31,631 nucleotides of DNA from NCBI GenBank assembly GCA_046757925.1, contig JBHHZE010000042.1, forward strand, positions 1-31,631. The letters run 5' to 3'. Positions 15,827 through 23,851 of the stretch are shown piece by piece. Under the pieces are notes generated by a model. It ran no database searches and was not told where the DNA came from. It saw nothing but the letters and a program-made list of their open reading frames with translations. The DNA is from JAZDCZ01 sp046757925 (GTDB lineage Bacteria > Gemmatimonadota > Gemmatimonadetes > Gemmatimonadales > GWC2-71-9). A program made the translations under genes and the position numbers. The first letter of the stretch is position 1. The number at the start of each line of letters is the position of its first letter.

Positions 15827-16635
15827 GACATGCTCTGCACCGCAGGTGATCTCGCAGTGACTATGTGATCGAGGGCGAACAGGGCAGCCCCCAATGCACC
15901 CATGAAGTGGGACTCCTCACTCACGTTCATTTTTACTCCCAACTTGTCATTCAACGCCTCTATCATTGCGAGATTGCGGGCAACTCCGCCGGTGAACGTC
16001 ACTTCTTCTTCCACGCCAACCCGTCGTAATAGACCGGCGGATCGAGCGGCAATGGACTGGTGAACTCCAAGGAGGATATCTTCGATCTTCTTACCCTTGC
16101 CGAGCCACGACAGGACTTCCGATTCGGCGAAGACGGTGCAGGTGGTGCTTATCTTGACGGGCCGCTCTCCTCTCAAGGCGGTTGGACCAAGATCCGGAAG
16201 CGGAATGTCCAGCGCGCTGGATGCCGCCCCCAAAAAGCGCCCGGTACCGGCTGCACATTTGTCATTCATGCAAAAATCAACGATCTCGCCGACAGGAGAA
16301 ACCTTGATAGCTTTGGTGTCCTGACCGCCCATATCAACGACGGTGCGTGTGTTTGGAAACATGTGCACGGCTCCGCGCCCATGGCAGCTGATCTCCGTAA
16401 CTTGAGTATTCCCGAAGGTGACTTTGTAGCGTCCGTAGCCTGTTCCAACAACGTACTCGACCTCCTCCTCTCTGATGTCACCGACGGACAATGCTTCGGC
16501 AAAGGCGTTCTCCGCAGCCCGAATGACGTTCGCACCAGTCTCGGTAAGTGCACGGCACACTATTTCCCTCTGCTCATTGATTATCACCGCCTTGGTCTGC
16601 GTGGATCCGACGTCCACACCAGCCGCGTACGCCAT
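15823..16635 (-). CDS. bcrA: benzoyl-CoA reductase, ATPase subunit alpha (BcrA/BzdP-like)
   Basis: A 270-residue ASKHA-fold ATPase paralogous to its neighbour BcrD. Motifs: AAGVDVGSTQTKAVII, VVDMGGQDTKAIKV, FTGGVARN. Cys127 (NDKCAAGTGRFLG) and Cys166 (TTCTVFAESEV) are the expected ligands of the inter-subunit [4Fe-4S] cluster. The start at 16635 is chosen for GAGGG five bases upstream and for the alignment of the first motif; the frame extends further upstream without family character. It is much shorter than the long alpha subunit known from Thauera-type reductases, matching the Azoarcus (bzd) type in which both ATPase subunits are of similar, small size. That typing is inferred from length only. 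Confidence 0.9.
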   Translation of the reverse strand: MAYAAGVDVGSTQTKAVIINEQREIVCRALTETGANVIRAAENAFAEALSVGDIREEEVEYVVGTGYGRYKVTFGNTQVTEISCHGRGAVHMFPNTRTVVDMGGQDTKAIKVSPVGEIVDFCMNDKCAAGTGRFLGAASSALDIPLPDLGPTALRGERPVKISTTCTVFAESEVLSWLGKGKKIEDILLGVHQSIAARSAGLLRRVGVEEEVTFTGGVARNLAMIEALNDKLGVKMNVSEESHFMGALGAALFALDHIVTARSPAVQSMS

Positions 16636-16648
16636 GGTTACCCTCTTC

Positions 16649-17962
16649 CTATGCCTTGGCTGCAGTGGGTTGACGTTTGCGCGATGCCAACCCCTCGAAG
16701 AACGCATCTACCCGGTTCTTTAGCTGCGCCTCGGATACAACTCGGCGGTCCATCATGTCGGACTCTATGAACAGGCTCGACACGTCGCGCATCTCCATGA
16801 GGGCGCGACGATTGTCCGCCAATCCGGTCGACACGGTTCGACAGCTCTTTATCGGGTGATACACGACGCCATCAGCCGCAAACGAATCGATCATATCCAC
16901 CAATAGGTCGGTCTGGAAAAACATGCTGTCCATCGCGTCACGCACGCCCACCAAAACTCCCTCGGCCAGACTCTCTACCGGTTTGGTCAAATCATATTGG
17001 AATCCAACGTTGGAACCGCCCGATGCAAACCACAGGTACGTGGAGTTGACGAAAGTGCCACCCCAGTCTGTGAACAATTCGGTAAAGCGGCGAAAGATCG
17101 GGTAGCATGGCACCCCGACGAACAGCAACCGGTACAGCTCTTCGGTCAGTGTACCTATGCCTCGAGCTGCTTTGAACTCCAGCTCTTCCACGAGGTCCTG
17201 GAAGTATTCGGCCCCGGCTCTGGTACCACGAAAGCCGTTGGCAACCCCGAGGAATATGGTTCCATCTGACAGCGCATTGAACAGAGACGGGCGGGTCCGA
17301 TTCAGCTCCAGAACACGTTTCCAGCACTTACTCATGACGTTCGCGCATCTCAATGTCTCTCTAAGGCGGTCGATATCGAAAGCGATGCCCGTAACCCGCT
17401 CGCATAGCTCGATGAGCTCTTTGATCTGGGCCACCACGTACCGCTTGTCAGCTTCGAAATCGTCGTCACCTGGCCAAGTCTGCCCACCGGCAGCCCGGGT
17501 TCCGGGAACATCCAGGGTGAAAATGGGGATGCCGTACATCCGCTCCCATATCTCAGCCCATTTGACATAGGTGTTGCAGGCGTTGGTATAAACCGCCAGC
17601 GTGGGTTTGGGAATGCGTCCCATGGGCAGCGCACCGCCGCGCAGTTGCGTGGCCACGTCGGCCTTAACATAGCCGCAGATATCGGGCGAGTAACCATAGT
17701 CCTCAGCCTCATCCAAGTATTCATGGGCCACATGCCGGACCGCCGTCTGGAGTGAGTTGATCTCGGGGAACACGATCGGCAGATCGAATACTCTGAGAAG
17801 CTCCGATAAGCTGCCCATGACAAAGACATACGCGGCTTTCTTGTTCTGCTCCGCCGCCGTAGTGAGTTCTTGATACCACTGGCGAAACAGAGTCGCTCCG
17901 TCGCGATTCCCCCTGCCTACGATTGTCTCGGTAAACTCGGTACTAGGCATAGCCACACCCAT
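16649..17962 (-). CDS. bcrB: benzoyl-CoA reductase, catalytic subunit beta (BcrB)
   Basis: A 437-residue member of the HgdB/BcrB (FldB/FldC, 2-hydroxyacyl-CoA dehydratase D) family. With BcrC it forms the module where benzoyl-CoA is reduced to cyclohexa-1,5-diene-1-carboxyl-CoA at the cost of ATP. Candidate cluster cysteines: Cys129 (TNACNTYVKW), Cys286 (GVPCYPIF) and Cys374 (IKSCRTVSTGLADNR). The family segments IPIFTLDVPG and NSTYLWFASGGSN are also clear. It starts one base after the bcrC stop; a second in-frame ATG follows at 17950. It ends with a Lys/Arg/Ala tail. Neighbourhood and sequence agree fully on the assignment. Confidence 0.93.
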   Translation of the reverse strand: MGVAMPSTEFTETIVGRGNRDGATLFRQWYQELTTAAEQNKKAAYVFVMGSLSELLRVFDLPIVFPEINSLQTAVRHVAHEYLDEAEDYGYSPDICGYVKADVATQLRGGALPMGRIPKPTLAVYTNACNTYVKWAEIWERMYGIPIFTLDVPGTRAAGGQTWPGDDDFEADKRYVVAQIKELIELCERVTGIAFDIDRLRETLRCANVMSKCWKRVLELNRTRPSLFNALSDGTIFLGVANGFRGTRAGAEYFQDLVEELEFKAARGIGTLTEELYRLLFVGVPCYPIFRRFTELFTDWGGTFVNSTYLWFASGGSNVGFQYDLTKPVESLAEGVLVGVRDAMDSMFFQTDLLVDMIDSFAADGVVYHPIKSCRTVSTGLADNRRALMEMRDVSSLFIESDMMDRRVVSEAQLKNRVDAFFEGLASRKRQPTAAKA

Positions 17963-17963
17963 C

Positions 17964-19136
17964 TCATTCGAATAGTATGTTCTCTACGAATGTCTCGAGT
18001 TGGATTTCCAAGTGGTCGAAGCTCGTCATGTTCTCCTCGAACTCGGACACGAAATACGGAATCCCTTGGGCATCCAGACACCTCGTATATGCAACCTGCT
18101 CCTCCAAGCCCGGCTCGCACATCTTGGCCGCAGTCACGATTGCGGCTTCTGCGTTACACCTGCGAATTCTGTCGAGCAGCATTTTCTCTTTCGGCTTGCG
18201 AAGATCGTGCTGCACGGGGCTGTATGCGGATCGCTCCAAGTATGACTCCGACAGGTTGAAGAGTGGGTCGCCCTCGAGTGGAATGTCTTCGACGATCCAG
18301 CGTAGCCCTATCAACAGATCATCATCAACCACATAGCACGAGCGCCCAATCGCGCGGATCAAATCCAGCGGCGGTTGCTCACAAAACCCTCCTTCGAAGA
18401 CAATCCTGATTTTGTCCTGGCGCTTGGCATCCCGTTCTCTAATCATCGGCAGCACCCATCTCAGGAGATCGTTGTGCTCCTCACGCGGTATGAGGCCACC
18501 AACCGCCAGCAAGGCATACGCTTCGTCTGCGGAGATCCGCCAAGGTTCGACCTTCTTGATGTCGTACAACGCCCGAAGCAGTGCCCGATTGTCGTTGAAG
18601 ATCGCTATGGAGGATCGAAGTTGATCATCTCTGATTTCACAACCAGCCACATTCTCTATGGACCGCTTCAACCTGTCGTACTCGTGACGCAGGTAAGTGG
18701 CCGAGTGCGCCGAATTGGCGTTCTGTGGCAGATATAGGATTTGACACGGATATGAGAAGTTGCGACCCCACACACCGGCAAGGTTTCTCGCGGCATCGCA
18801 GATCGGGTGGGTCACGAACATCTCGAACTCTATCCGCCCACTGAGTGCCAGTTCCAGCGACGTCTTCAAGATCGAGCAGAGATACGATCCGAATCGTGAA
18901 TCAGATTGAGTGGCCTCCAGCGCTGCCCCCCGGACCTTGAACGGCAGCATGCCGGCAGCATGTACTATCTCTTCGGGACAATACACCTGAAAGTGCCCCA
19001 CCACTTTTCCGCCCTGCTCGCGCCAGCGGGACACCGTAGGGAACGACGTATCCTCGAGCAATTCTCGACAGTGCCAAAGCACCTCGTCCAGTGGCAGATC
19101 CCGCCACTCGGGAAATACGGTCACCGGTGGCTCCAT
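17964..19136 (-). CDS. bcrC: benzoyl-CoA reductase, catalytic subunit gamma (BcrC)
   Basis: A 390-residue 2-hydroxyacyl-CoA dehydratase D family protein, the partner of BcrB. Likely [4Fe-4S] ligands are Cys53 (QVYCPEEIVHAAGMLPF), the cysteine in FVTHPICDAARNL, and the one in AKMCEPGLEEQVAYTRC. Segments GSYLCSILKTSLELAL and FEGGFCEQPPLDLIR are typical of the gamma subunit. Its ATG lies 16 bases inside the end of dch, with GAGG eight bases upstream, so translation is coupled. Cytoplasmic; acts on benzoyl-CoA with electrons from reduced ferredoxin. No ferredoxin gene is seen in the window. Confidence 0.92.
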   Translation of the reverse strand: MEPPVTVFPEWRDLPLDEVLWHCRELLEDTSFPTVSRWREQGGKVVGHFQVYCPEEIVHAAGMLPFKVRGAALEATQSDSRFGSYLCSILKTSLELALSGRIEFEMFVTHPICDAARNLAGVWGRNFSYPCQILYLPQNANSAHSATYLRHEYDRLKRSIENVAGCEIRDDQLRSSIAIFNDNRALLRALYDIKKVEPWRISADEAYALLAVGGLIPREEHNDLLRWVLPMIRERDAKRQDKIRIVFEGGFCEQPPLDLIRAIGRSCYVVDDDLLIGLRWIVEDIPLEGDPLFNLSESYLERSAYSPVQHDLRKPKEKMLLDRIRRCNAEAAIVTAAKMCEPGLEEQVAYTRCLDAQGIPYFVSEFEENMTSFDHLEIQLETFVENILFE

Positions 19137-19879
19137 ACAGGTTGCCTCTTTTCGAGGAATGCTTGCAGACCTTCAACCGCGTCGCCGGTCTGCATGAGAT
19201 CGTCGACGTAACGCCTGGTGGCACACCGGAAGGAGGCTTCACGAGCGGCAGTACGGGAGCTCTTCATCGCCTCAGTCGCGAGACGGACAGCCGCCGCACT
19301 ATGCACGGCGATCGCCCGCGCAATTTCCATAGCGCGTGCCTCCACTTCATCATCCGCTGTGACATACCTAACGAGGCCGGCTGCCAGCGCTTCGTCAGCT
19401 CCGATAGACTCGCCCGTGAGAACCAACTCCATCGCGCGCGCGCTCCCACACACACTCGGCAGGACCGCACAGGCAGCTGGGGGGAATACTCCCAACTTGA
19501 TCTCGGGTTGCCCGAATGTTGCACCTTCTCCAGCCACAACTATGTCGGCCACTTGGATTAGCTCGAAGCCGCCACCAAGACACCGACCACGTACGGCAGC
19601 TACAACGGGCACCGGAAACGTGTCGATTGCTCGCACCGTATCCATGAACCGACTTATCATCCCTGCGTAGTGCGGAGGGAGGTGCTCACCCACGTCAGCC
19701 CCAGCTGAAAAGTGCCGCCCCTTCGCCGACAGCACGAGCGCGCGCAGATCCGACAGACCCCTAAGATCGTTGAGCTCTCTACACATGTTCTCCAACATCT
19801 CGGAAGTCAGAATGTTCAGCGGTGGGTGGTCCAGCACCAACCTGCCTACTCCGTTCTCAACCGACCGTGACACGCTCAC
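19121..19879 (-). CDS. dch: cyclohexa-1,5-diene-1-carbonyl-CoA hydratase
   Basis: A 252-residue crotonase-fold enzyme. The oxyanion-hole motifs are SAKGRHFSAGADVGEHLP and VRGRCLGGGFELIQVADIV, followed by GQPEIKLGVFPPAA, which has the usual glutamate of hydratases. As second step of the lower benzoyl-CoA pathway it adds water to the dienoyl-CoA, giving 6-hydroxycyclohex-1-ene-1-carboxyl-CoA. The crotonase fold is general; the precise substrate follows from the operon. The start is GTG 19879, overlapping the oah stop by four bases (GTGA); another GTG follows two codons later. The frame extends further upstream, inside the zinc ribbon end of oah, but this is not family sequence. Confidence 0.88.
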   Translation of the reverse strand: MSVSRSVENGVGRLVLDHPPLNILTSEMLENMCRELNDLRGLSDLRALVLSAKGRHFSAGADVGEHLPPHYAGMISRFMDTVRAIDTFPVPVVAAVRGRCLGGGFELIQVADIVVAGEGATFGQPEIKLGVFPPAACAVLPSVCGSARAMELVLTGESIGADEALAAGLVRYVTADDEVEARAMEIARAIAVHSAAAVRLATEAMKSSRTAAREASFRCATRRYVDDLMQTGDAVEGLQAFLEKRQPVWSHR

Positions 19880-20973
19880 GGAACCGGTGCTCCCACCGTT
19901 TCTGCCCGCTCCGACAGCGAGTGGCCACAGGCGCCGCAAAATTCATGATCCACCGGCAGATTCTTGGCACCACACGCTGAACATTCTCTTACGGGCGCAC
20001 CCCACGGTGTTTCGGACGAACGCCCCTCTTCTGCCAGCGTACGCAGCATGGCATAACGGGCGGGACGCTTCTCGACGAACGCCTGCATCCCTTCTACGGG
20101 TTCCCAACAAGCATAGTGAAGGGACAGCCAGTCCTGGGCATGACGTACCGTCGAATGCCAAACCTGGTCCTTCCAAAAGTTCACCTGCTGCTTTGTGTAA
20201 CGAGTGCACTCGGGAAAGGACTCGAGCAGACGGCTCGCAAGATCATCCACGAACGCATCGAGTCGTGACAGATCAACGCCGTAGCCATCTTCTCCGCGCT
20301 GAGCCTTTTTGATTTCCTCGGCCGAAGCATCCTCGCGCCACTCATCGGCTTTCCGAATAGTCGGTACCACCCAGTTCACCAGTCCCCATTCCCTTGCTTT
20401 CAATGCGGGAATAGGCTCATTCAGAAATAAGATCTCACGTGCCCGTTTATCCCCCACCACCAAGGGCAACCACTGAGTGGATCCGCCGCACGCCACAGAT
20501 CCGACATGCGTTCCCACTTGCTTGATGGTTGCGTGCTGCGCCATGACCGTGAGGTCGCATGCAAGCTGGCTCTCGTTCCCTCCCCCCACAGCCATTCCAT
20601 TGAGACGCGCCACCACAGGCTTCCCGGTGTTGAGGATGCTCTCTATATACGACCGGAATAGGGCCATGTACTTCCAATAGTCGCGTGGATTGGATACGTA
20701 GCTTGCGGCATACTCTTTGACATCTCCACCGGTACAGAAGGCCTTGTCGCCCGCACCTGTGAAAACGATCACGCCTACGGCATCGTCAAAACTTGCATCC
20801 CGAAACGCCGCGGCCAATTCCTCGAGAGTATGAGTGGAATAGGCATTGTAGTTATGGGGGCGATTGATAGTAATGCGGGCAACCTGCCCGCCCTTACTGT
20901 ACTCTATCTCGTCAAACGAGTAAGACTCTGCGCTTCGCGAGTCGAAGTATCTACTCATCGTTCTCTGTGACAT
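19876..20973 (-). CDS. oah: 6-oxocyclohex-1-ene-1-carbonyl-CoA hydrolase with C-terminal zinc ribbon
   Basis: A 365-residue crotonase-superfamily hydrolase of the Oah/BamA type, which opens the ring by adding two waters to give 3-hydroxypimelyl-CoA. Family marks: ITINRPHNYNAYSTHTLEEL, AFCTGGDVKEYAASYVSNP, GMAVGGGNESQLACDL, KQVGTHVGSVACGGSTQWLP and the late SFPECTRYTKQQVNFWKD. After the usual domain end (VEGMQAFVEKRPA) comes an added tail with CX2C-X11-CX2C (CSACG...CGACG, 19927-19983), a zinc-ribbon pattern I do not know from this family. ATG 20973 has GGAGG six bases upstream; ATG 20958 overlaps the tetR stop (ATGA) and is an alternative. It overlaps the end of tetR by 19 bases. Confidence 0.9.
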   Translation of the reverse strand: MSQRTMSRYFDSRSAESYSFDEIEYSKGGQVARITINRPHNYNAYSTHTLEELAAAFRDASFDDAVGVIVFTGAGDKAFCTGGDVKEYAASYVSNPRDYWKYMALFRSYIESILNTGKPVVARLNGMAVGGGNESQLACDLTVMAQHATIKQVGTHVGSVACGGSTQWLPLVVGDKRAREILFLNEPIPALKAREWGLVNWVVPTIRKADEWREDASAEEIKKAQRGEDGYGVDLSRLDAFVDDLASRLLESFPECTRYTKQQVNFWKDQVWHSTVRHAQDWLSLHYACWEPVEGMQAFVEKRPARYAMLRTLAEEGRSSETPWGAPVRECSACGAKNLPVDHEFCGACGHSLSERAETVGAPVP

Positions 20974-21581
20974 GTGAGACCTCCCACTAGGTAGTCGGCG
21001 AACTCCTTCCCCAGTTCGGCGGCATGCAACGAACCCTCCGGACGGAACCATCGGGCGATCCAGTTGATCGATCCCATTATGGCGAAAACGGCGATCTTGG
21101 AATCCACAGGCCGAAATTCCCCCGCACGAACGCCCTCGTCGATGATCCTCCTGAGGCCCCGCTCGTAGCGATCACGTGCGGTAATGATCTCAGCCTGCCT
21201 TTCGGGTGAGAGGGCCGAAACCTCGAAAGCCAGCGGCGAGCCCTCCAGCGTGTCGATCATGACTCGGACATGCTCTCGGACCAGGTATGCCAGCTGAGCT
21301 TCGGCCGTATCGAAACTGCGGCGCGCCTTTTTCATCAATCGGCCGACTTCTTCGAGAGACTCGCGATGGCACTCGTAGAGGATGGCTTCCTTATCGGGGA
21401 AGTAGTGATAGAGCGCGGTCTTGCGAACGCCGAGGTGCTCGGCGATGTCTTCCAGGGTGGTGGCGTAGTACCCCTTCTCGCGGAACGCTTTGAGCGCCGC
21501 ATGGAGGATCTGCTCCTTGCGTCGGCGTCGTTTCTCTCTCACGTGGGCGGATAGCTTCACCGCGGTCGCGCTACCTGCCAT
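20955..21581 (-). CDS. TetR family regulator (KstR2-like C-terminal domain)
   Basis: A 208-residue repressor-type protein. The N-terminal helix-turn-helix is typical of TetR: ILHAALKAFREKGYYATTLE, then DIAEHLGVRKTALYHYFPDK. The C-terminal ligand domain resembles the KstR2-like type (LYECHRESLEEVGRLMKKA, and late GSINWIARWFRPEG), whose known members respond to CoA thioesters of ring compounds. It is the first gene of the benzoyl-CoA operon and overlaps oah. A palindrome on its own promoter (21618-21643) is the likely operator. Benzoyl-CoA or a later intermediate as inducer is an inference. Known regulators of this pathway (BzdR, BadR, BadM) belong to other families. Confidence 0.88.
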   Translation of the reverse strand: MAGSATAVKLSAHVREKRRRRKEQILHAALKAFREKGYYATTLEDIAEHLGVRKTALYHYFPDKEAILYECHRESLEEVGRLMKKARRSFDTAEAQLAYLVREHVRVMIDTLEGSPLAFEVSALSPERQAEIITARDRYERGLRRIIDEGVRAGEFRPVDSKIAVFAIMGSINWIARWFRPEGSLHAAELGKEFADYLVGGLTCHRER

Positions 21582-21617
21582 AGGATACCGCCAATCCGAG
21601 AATTTGAACTCCTGTTA

Positions 21618-21648
21618 AAAATTTGACTATATGGTCGAATTTTGTCAA
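21618..21648 (-). promoter_or_regulatory. promoter and overlapping TetR operator of the benzoyl-CoA operon
   Basis: A 26-base palindrome (21618-21643) has half-sites AAAATTTGAC and GTCGAATTTT around TATATG; 22 of 26 positions are symmetric. On the minus strand a -35 TTGACA (21643-21648) and, 16 bases on, a -10-like TCAAAT (21621-21626) read toward tetR, about 40 bases before its ATG. The palindrome covers the spacer and the -10, so a bound repressor would block RNA polymerase. Promoter and site are read directly; binding by the adjacent TetR protein is inferred. Confidence 0.75.
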
Positions 21649-21731
21649 GCGGTGAAGATTCCGGTGGGCGGCCGCGGAAGATCGGTGTTCAGAAAAGGCA
21701 GCGGGAAGGCAAGACCGGGCCAGATGAACCG

Positions 21732-22562
21732 CTACTTCAGGCGTGCAATGCGATCCTTCACCCTCTGGTTGTCCGGAAAATCCGCCAGCAGTTGCTGGAG
21801 CGTAGCCCGTGCCGAATCGGGCTCTTCCTTAGCGACGAATGCATCGGTCATCAACAACCCCACCCTGTACTTCAAGCGCCGGTTGTCCTGAGGGATGGGG
21901 AACGCTGACAAGGCTGCAAGCGCTTCTTCCGCATCATGGCGGTCCACGATCATCGACTCGATGGACATCAATCTCACCGCTGGATCATCCGGAGATCTCC
22001 GCACCATCTCGTCGATCAATCGTGCGGCCGCCTCATGATGTCCCGCCTCTCGATCTGCCATCGACTGGTGGTACAGACCGGCCATGAGCAAGTGCTCTAT
22101 GTCTGCCTCGTCGCCTGTGCGAGTACCCACGCCCCCTGCATACGAGTAGACTAGATCGCCTCCATGCTCGCCGGTCTCATAGATCGCTCCCAGTCCCAAC
22201 GCTCCCAGTGCTGCGGACGCGATCACGGCATGTCTGCCAAATCGCCTCTTCGCCAAAGCCAACGCTCCGATCTCGAGCACTACCACGGCCAGGAACAGAT
22301 TGCGGGTGCGTTCGCCCCATTCCTCATGCTCCTCCACCGCTTGCCGTACACCAGGCACCCGTTCGGCGGGGCCGTGCGCATCGTGGCCCGACTCGGCCGC
22401 AAACACCGTGCTGATCCCACCGATCAATAGCAATGTTGTTGCGGCCGGCCCGGTGAAGGAGGCCTTTCCAGTGAGCGAGATGATTCGAAAGATCACTCCC
22501 ATGACCAGCAACGCGATTACGAAGTGAACGATTATTGGGTGGATAGGACCCATCTCAGGCAT
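21732..22562 (-). CDS. DUF2231 membrane protein with C-terminal TPR-like region
   Basis: A 276-residue protein. The N-terminal half is a DUF2231 membrane domain: MGPIHPIIVHFVIALLVMGV (with the typical HP...HF histidines), then spans around TTLLLIGGISTVFA, LFLAVVVLEIGALALA and VIASAALGALGLGAI. The C-terminal half after about residue 150 is soluble and helical, with tetratricopeptide-like spacing (HHEAAARLIDEMVRRSPDDP, DSARATLQQLLADFPDNQ). DUF2231 proteins are often near heme or cytochrome genes, but function is unknown. The start at 22562 is supported by AGGAG eight bases upstream. It is oriented like the benzoyl-CoA operon but separated from it by 150 bases that contain the operon promoter. 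Confidence 0.8.
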   Translation of the reverse strand: MPEMGPIHPIIVHFVIALLVMGVIFRIISLTGKASFTGPAATTLLLIGGISTVFAAESGHDAHGPAERVPGVRQAVEEHEEWGERTRNLFLAVVVLEIGALALAKRRFGRHAVIASAALGALGLGAIYETGEHGGDLVYSYAGGVGTRTGDEADIEHLLMAGLYHQSMADREAGHHEAAARLIDEMVRRSPDDPAVRLMSIESMIVDRHDAEEALAALSAFPIPQDNRRLKYRVGLLMTDAFVAKEEPDSARATLQQLLADFPDNQRVKDRIARLK

Positions 22563-22708
22563 TTCGACTTCTCCTGTCAAACACGTGCAATGTGAACCTG
22601 GCTCACACAATGTACGCGCAAGGGTTCAGTTGCGCTAAAGCCAAGAGTTTGTTCGTGATTCCCACCCGACAATTAGAACATCCAGCAAGACAGCCGTCCG
22701 CTGCCGCG

Positions 22709-23851
22709 CTACCTAACCAGACCCCGGTAGACAGTGATTCCAGGTTCCACCGCAACGATGGCGAACCACAGCGACGTCCTGGACGGTAGCTGTCTGAGGC
22801 GTTGGCCGCGAAGCTCTCCCTCCACCGCCACACCCGACGAGTCCCACCGGCTATCTGTCTGACGGTCGCGAAACTCGCCCCGGCGGACCCGGAACGTCAG
22901 CTTGCGACCCGCCAGAATCGGGGTGTATGCCGCGCCCCCACCGCGTCCGTCAACCAGCACCAATATTGGGCTGTCTCCAAGGGTATCGTTGACGGCCACT
23001 CTTCGCTCGCCACCCAGGGGGTAGGCCCGCACCGCGTCGCCGAGCTTCACGGTCAAGACCGTTTGCCCTGCATCGAGCCGCGTATCCCGCCCCACTTTGC
23101 TAACGGGAAACGAGAATCCTCCGCGGTTCACTCGCTCGCGATAGTCCGAAAACGGATTCCGGTCGTAGTTCCTCGAATAGCCGGTCTCGCGTGAGAGAAC
23201 CCTGGTATCAGGATGCGATTCCACCCACTCCGCCCATTGCATGGTCACCCCGGGAAGAACCGTTAATCGTGTATCCGTGAGCGTTCCAACGATCGCTTTA
23301 CCAGCGACCTGCCACCAGTAACTTCCCGTTTCGTAGTCCAGCATCACCATGTCCGACTCGTAGAGCGCGCTCGTGTTACCGAAAGTAAGTGTACGGTCGC
23401 CAACTCTCCTGCTGAACACCACGCCGCTCATACAGAGAGGACAGTATGATATCAGAACCGGCTCACCGGCCAACGTGTCGTTCACGATTTCGTGGAAGTT
23501 GAGAATGCGTATCGGGAATGCCCATGCGCTGTCCGACGATGCGTATCCGATCACTACATCCTCATCCTTGAGCCACCTTGCCCGGCGAGCCGACTCGTAG
23601 CGGGGCGAATGGAGCGGAGGAATCGCGTCCCGCAACCTCAAAATCAACTCGGTATCAGCCTCGGTGAGCGGTACGGCCCGGTTTGCAGTCCGTCTAAACG
23701 TATCGAAATACACTTCGTCGAGTGGAACACTGTGCTTACTGAGATCCACCGAGGGAATACTGGAGGGTGTCTGGGCGTAGACATGCGCAAGCGGCGCCAG
23801 CGCCATAGTCGACGCCATCGCGCAAGCCGCTAGGCGGAGTTTGAGGAACAT
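22709..23851 (-). CDS. DUF3179 domain protein, exported
   Basis: A 380-residue protein with a signal peptide (LAACAMASTMALAPLAHVYA, cleavage after AHVYA) and one DUF3179 domain. The hallmark CPLC motif (about Cys136 and Cys139, in ISYCPLCMSGVVF) is present, as are WAFPIRILNFHEIVND, ETGSYWWQVAG, and the late GDAVRAYPL. The family is widespread in marine and soil bacteria and of unknown function; the cysteine pair suggests metal or heme binding or a redox role. ATG 23851 is chosen because GAGGAG lies ten bases upstream; earlier in-frame ATGs (23869, 23884) have no binding site. It is transcribed divergently from the antiporter gene. Confidence 0.85.
   Translation of the reverse strand: MFLKLRLAACAMASTMALAPLAHVYAQTPSSIPSVDLSKHSVPLDEVYFDTFRRTANRAVPLTEADTELILRLRDAIPPLHSPRYESARRARWLKDEDVVIGYASSDSAWAFPIRILNFHEIVNDTLAGEPVLISYCPLCMSGVVFSRRVGDRTLTFGNTSALYESDMVMLDYETGSYWWQVAGKAIVGTLTDTRLTVLPGVTMQWAEWVESHPDTRVLSRETGYSRNYDRNPFSDYRERVNRGGFSFPVSKVGRDTRLDAGQTVLTVKLGDAVRAYPLGGERRVAVNDTLGDSPILVLVDGRGGGAAYTPILAGRKLTFRVRRGEFRDRQTDSRWDSSGVAVEGELRGQRLRQLPSRTSLWFAIVAVEPGITVYRGLVR

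Noticed and set aside
16060..16770. Plus-strand open frame (236 codons) across bcrA and the end of bcrB
   Set aside because: Antisense to two strongly supported reductase genes; no family features.
22591..22607. TGTGA...TCACA inverted repeat upstream of the DUF2231 gene, resembling a CRP site
   Set aside because: The spacer is seven bases instead of the six of CRP consensus sites, no promoter elements can be placed around it, and short symmetric repeats of this size occur by chance.
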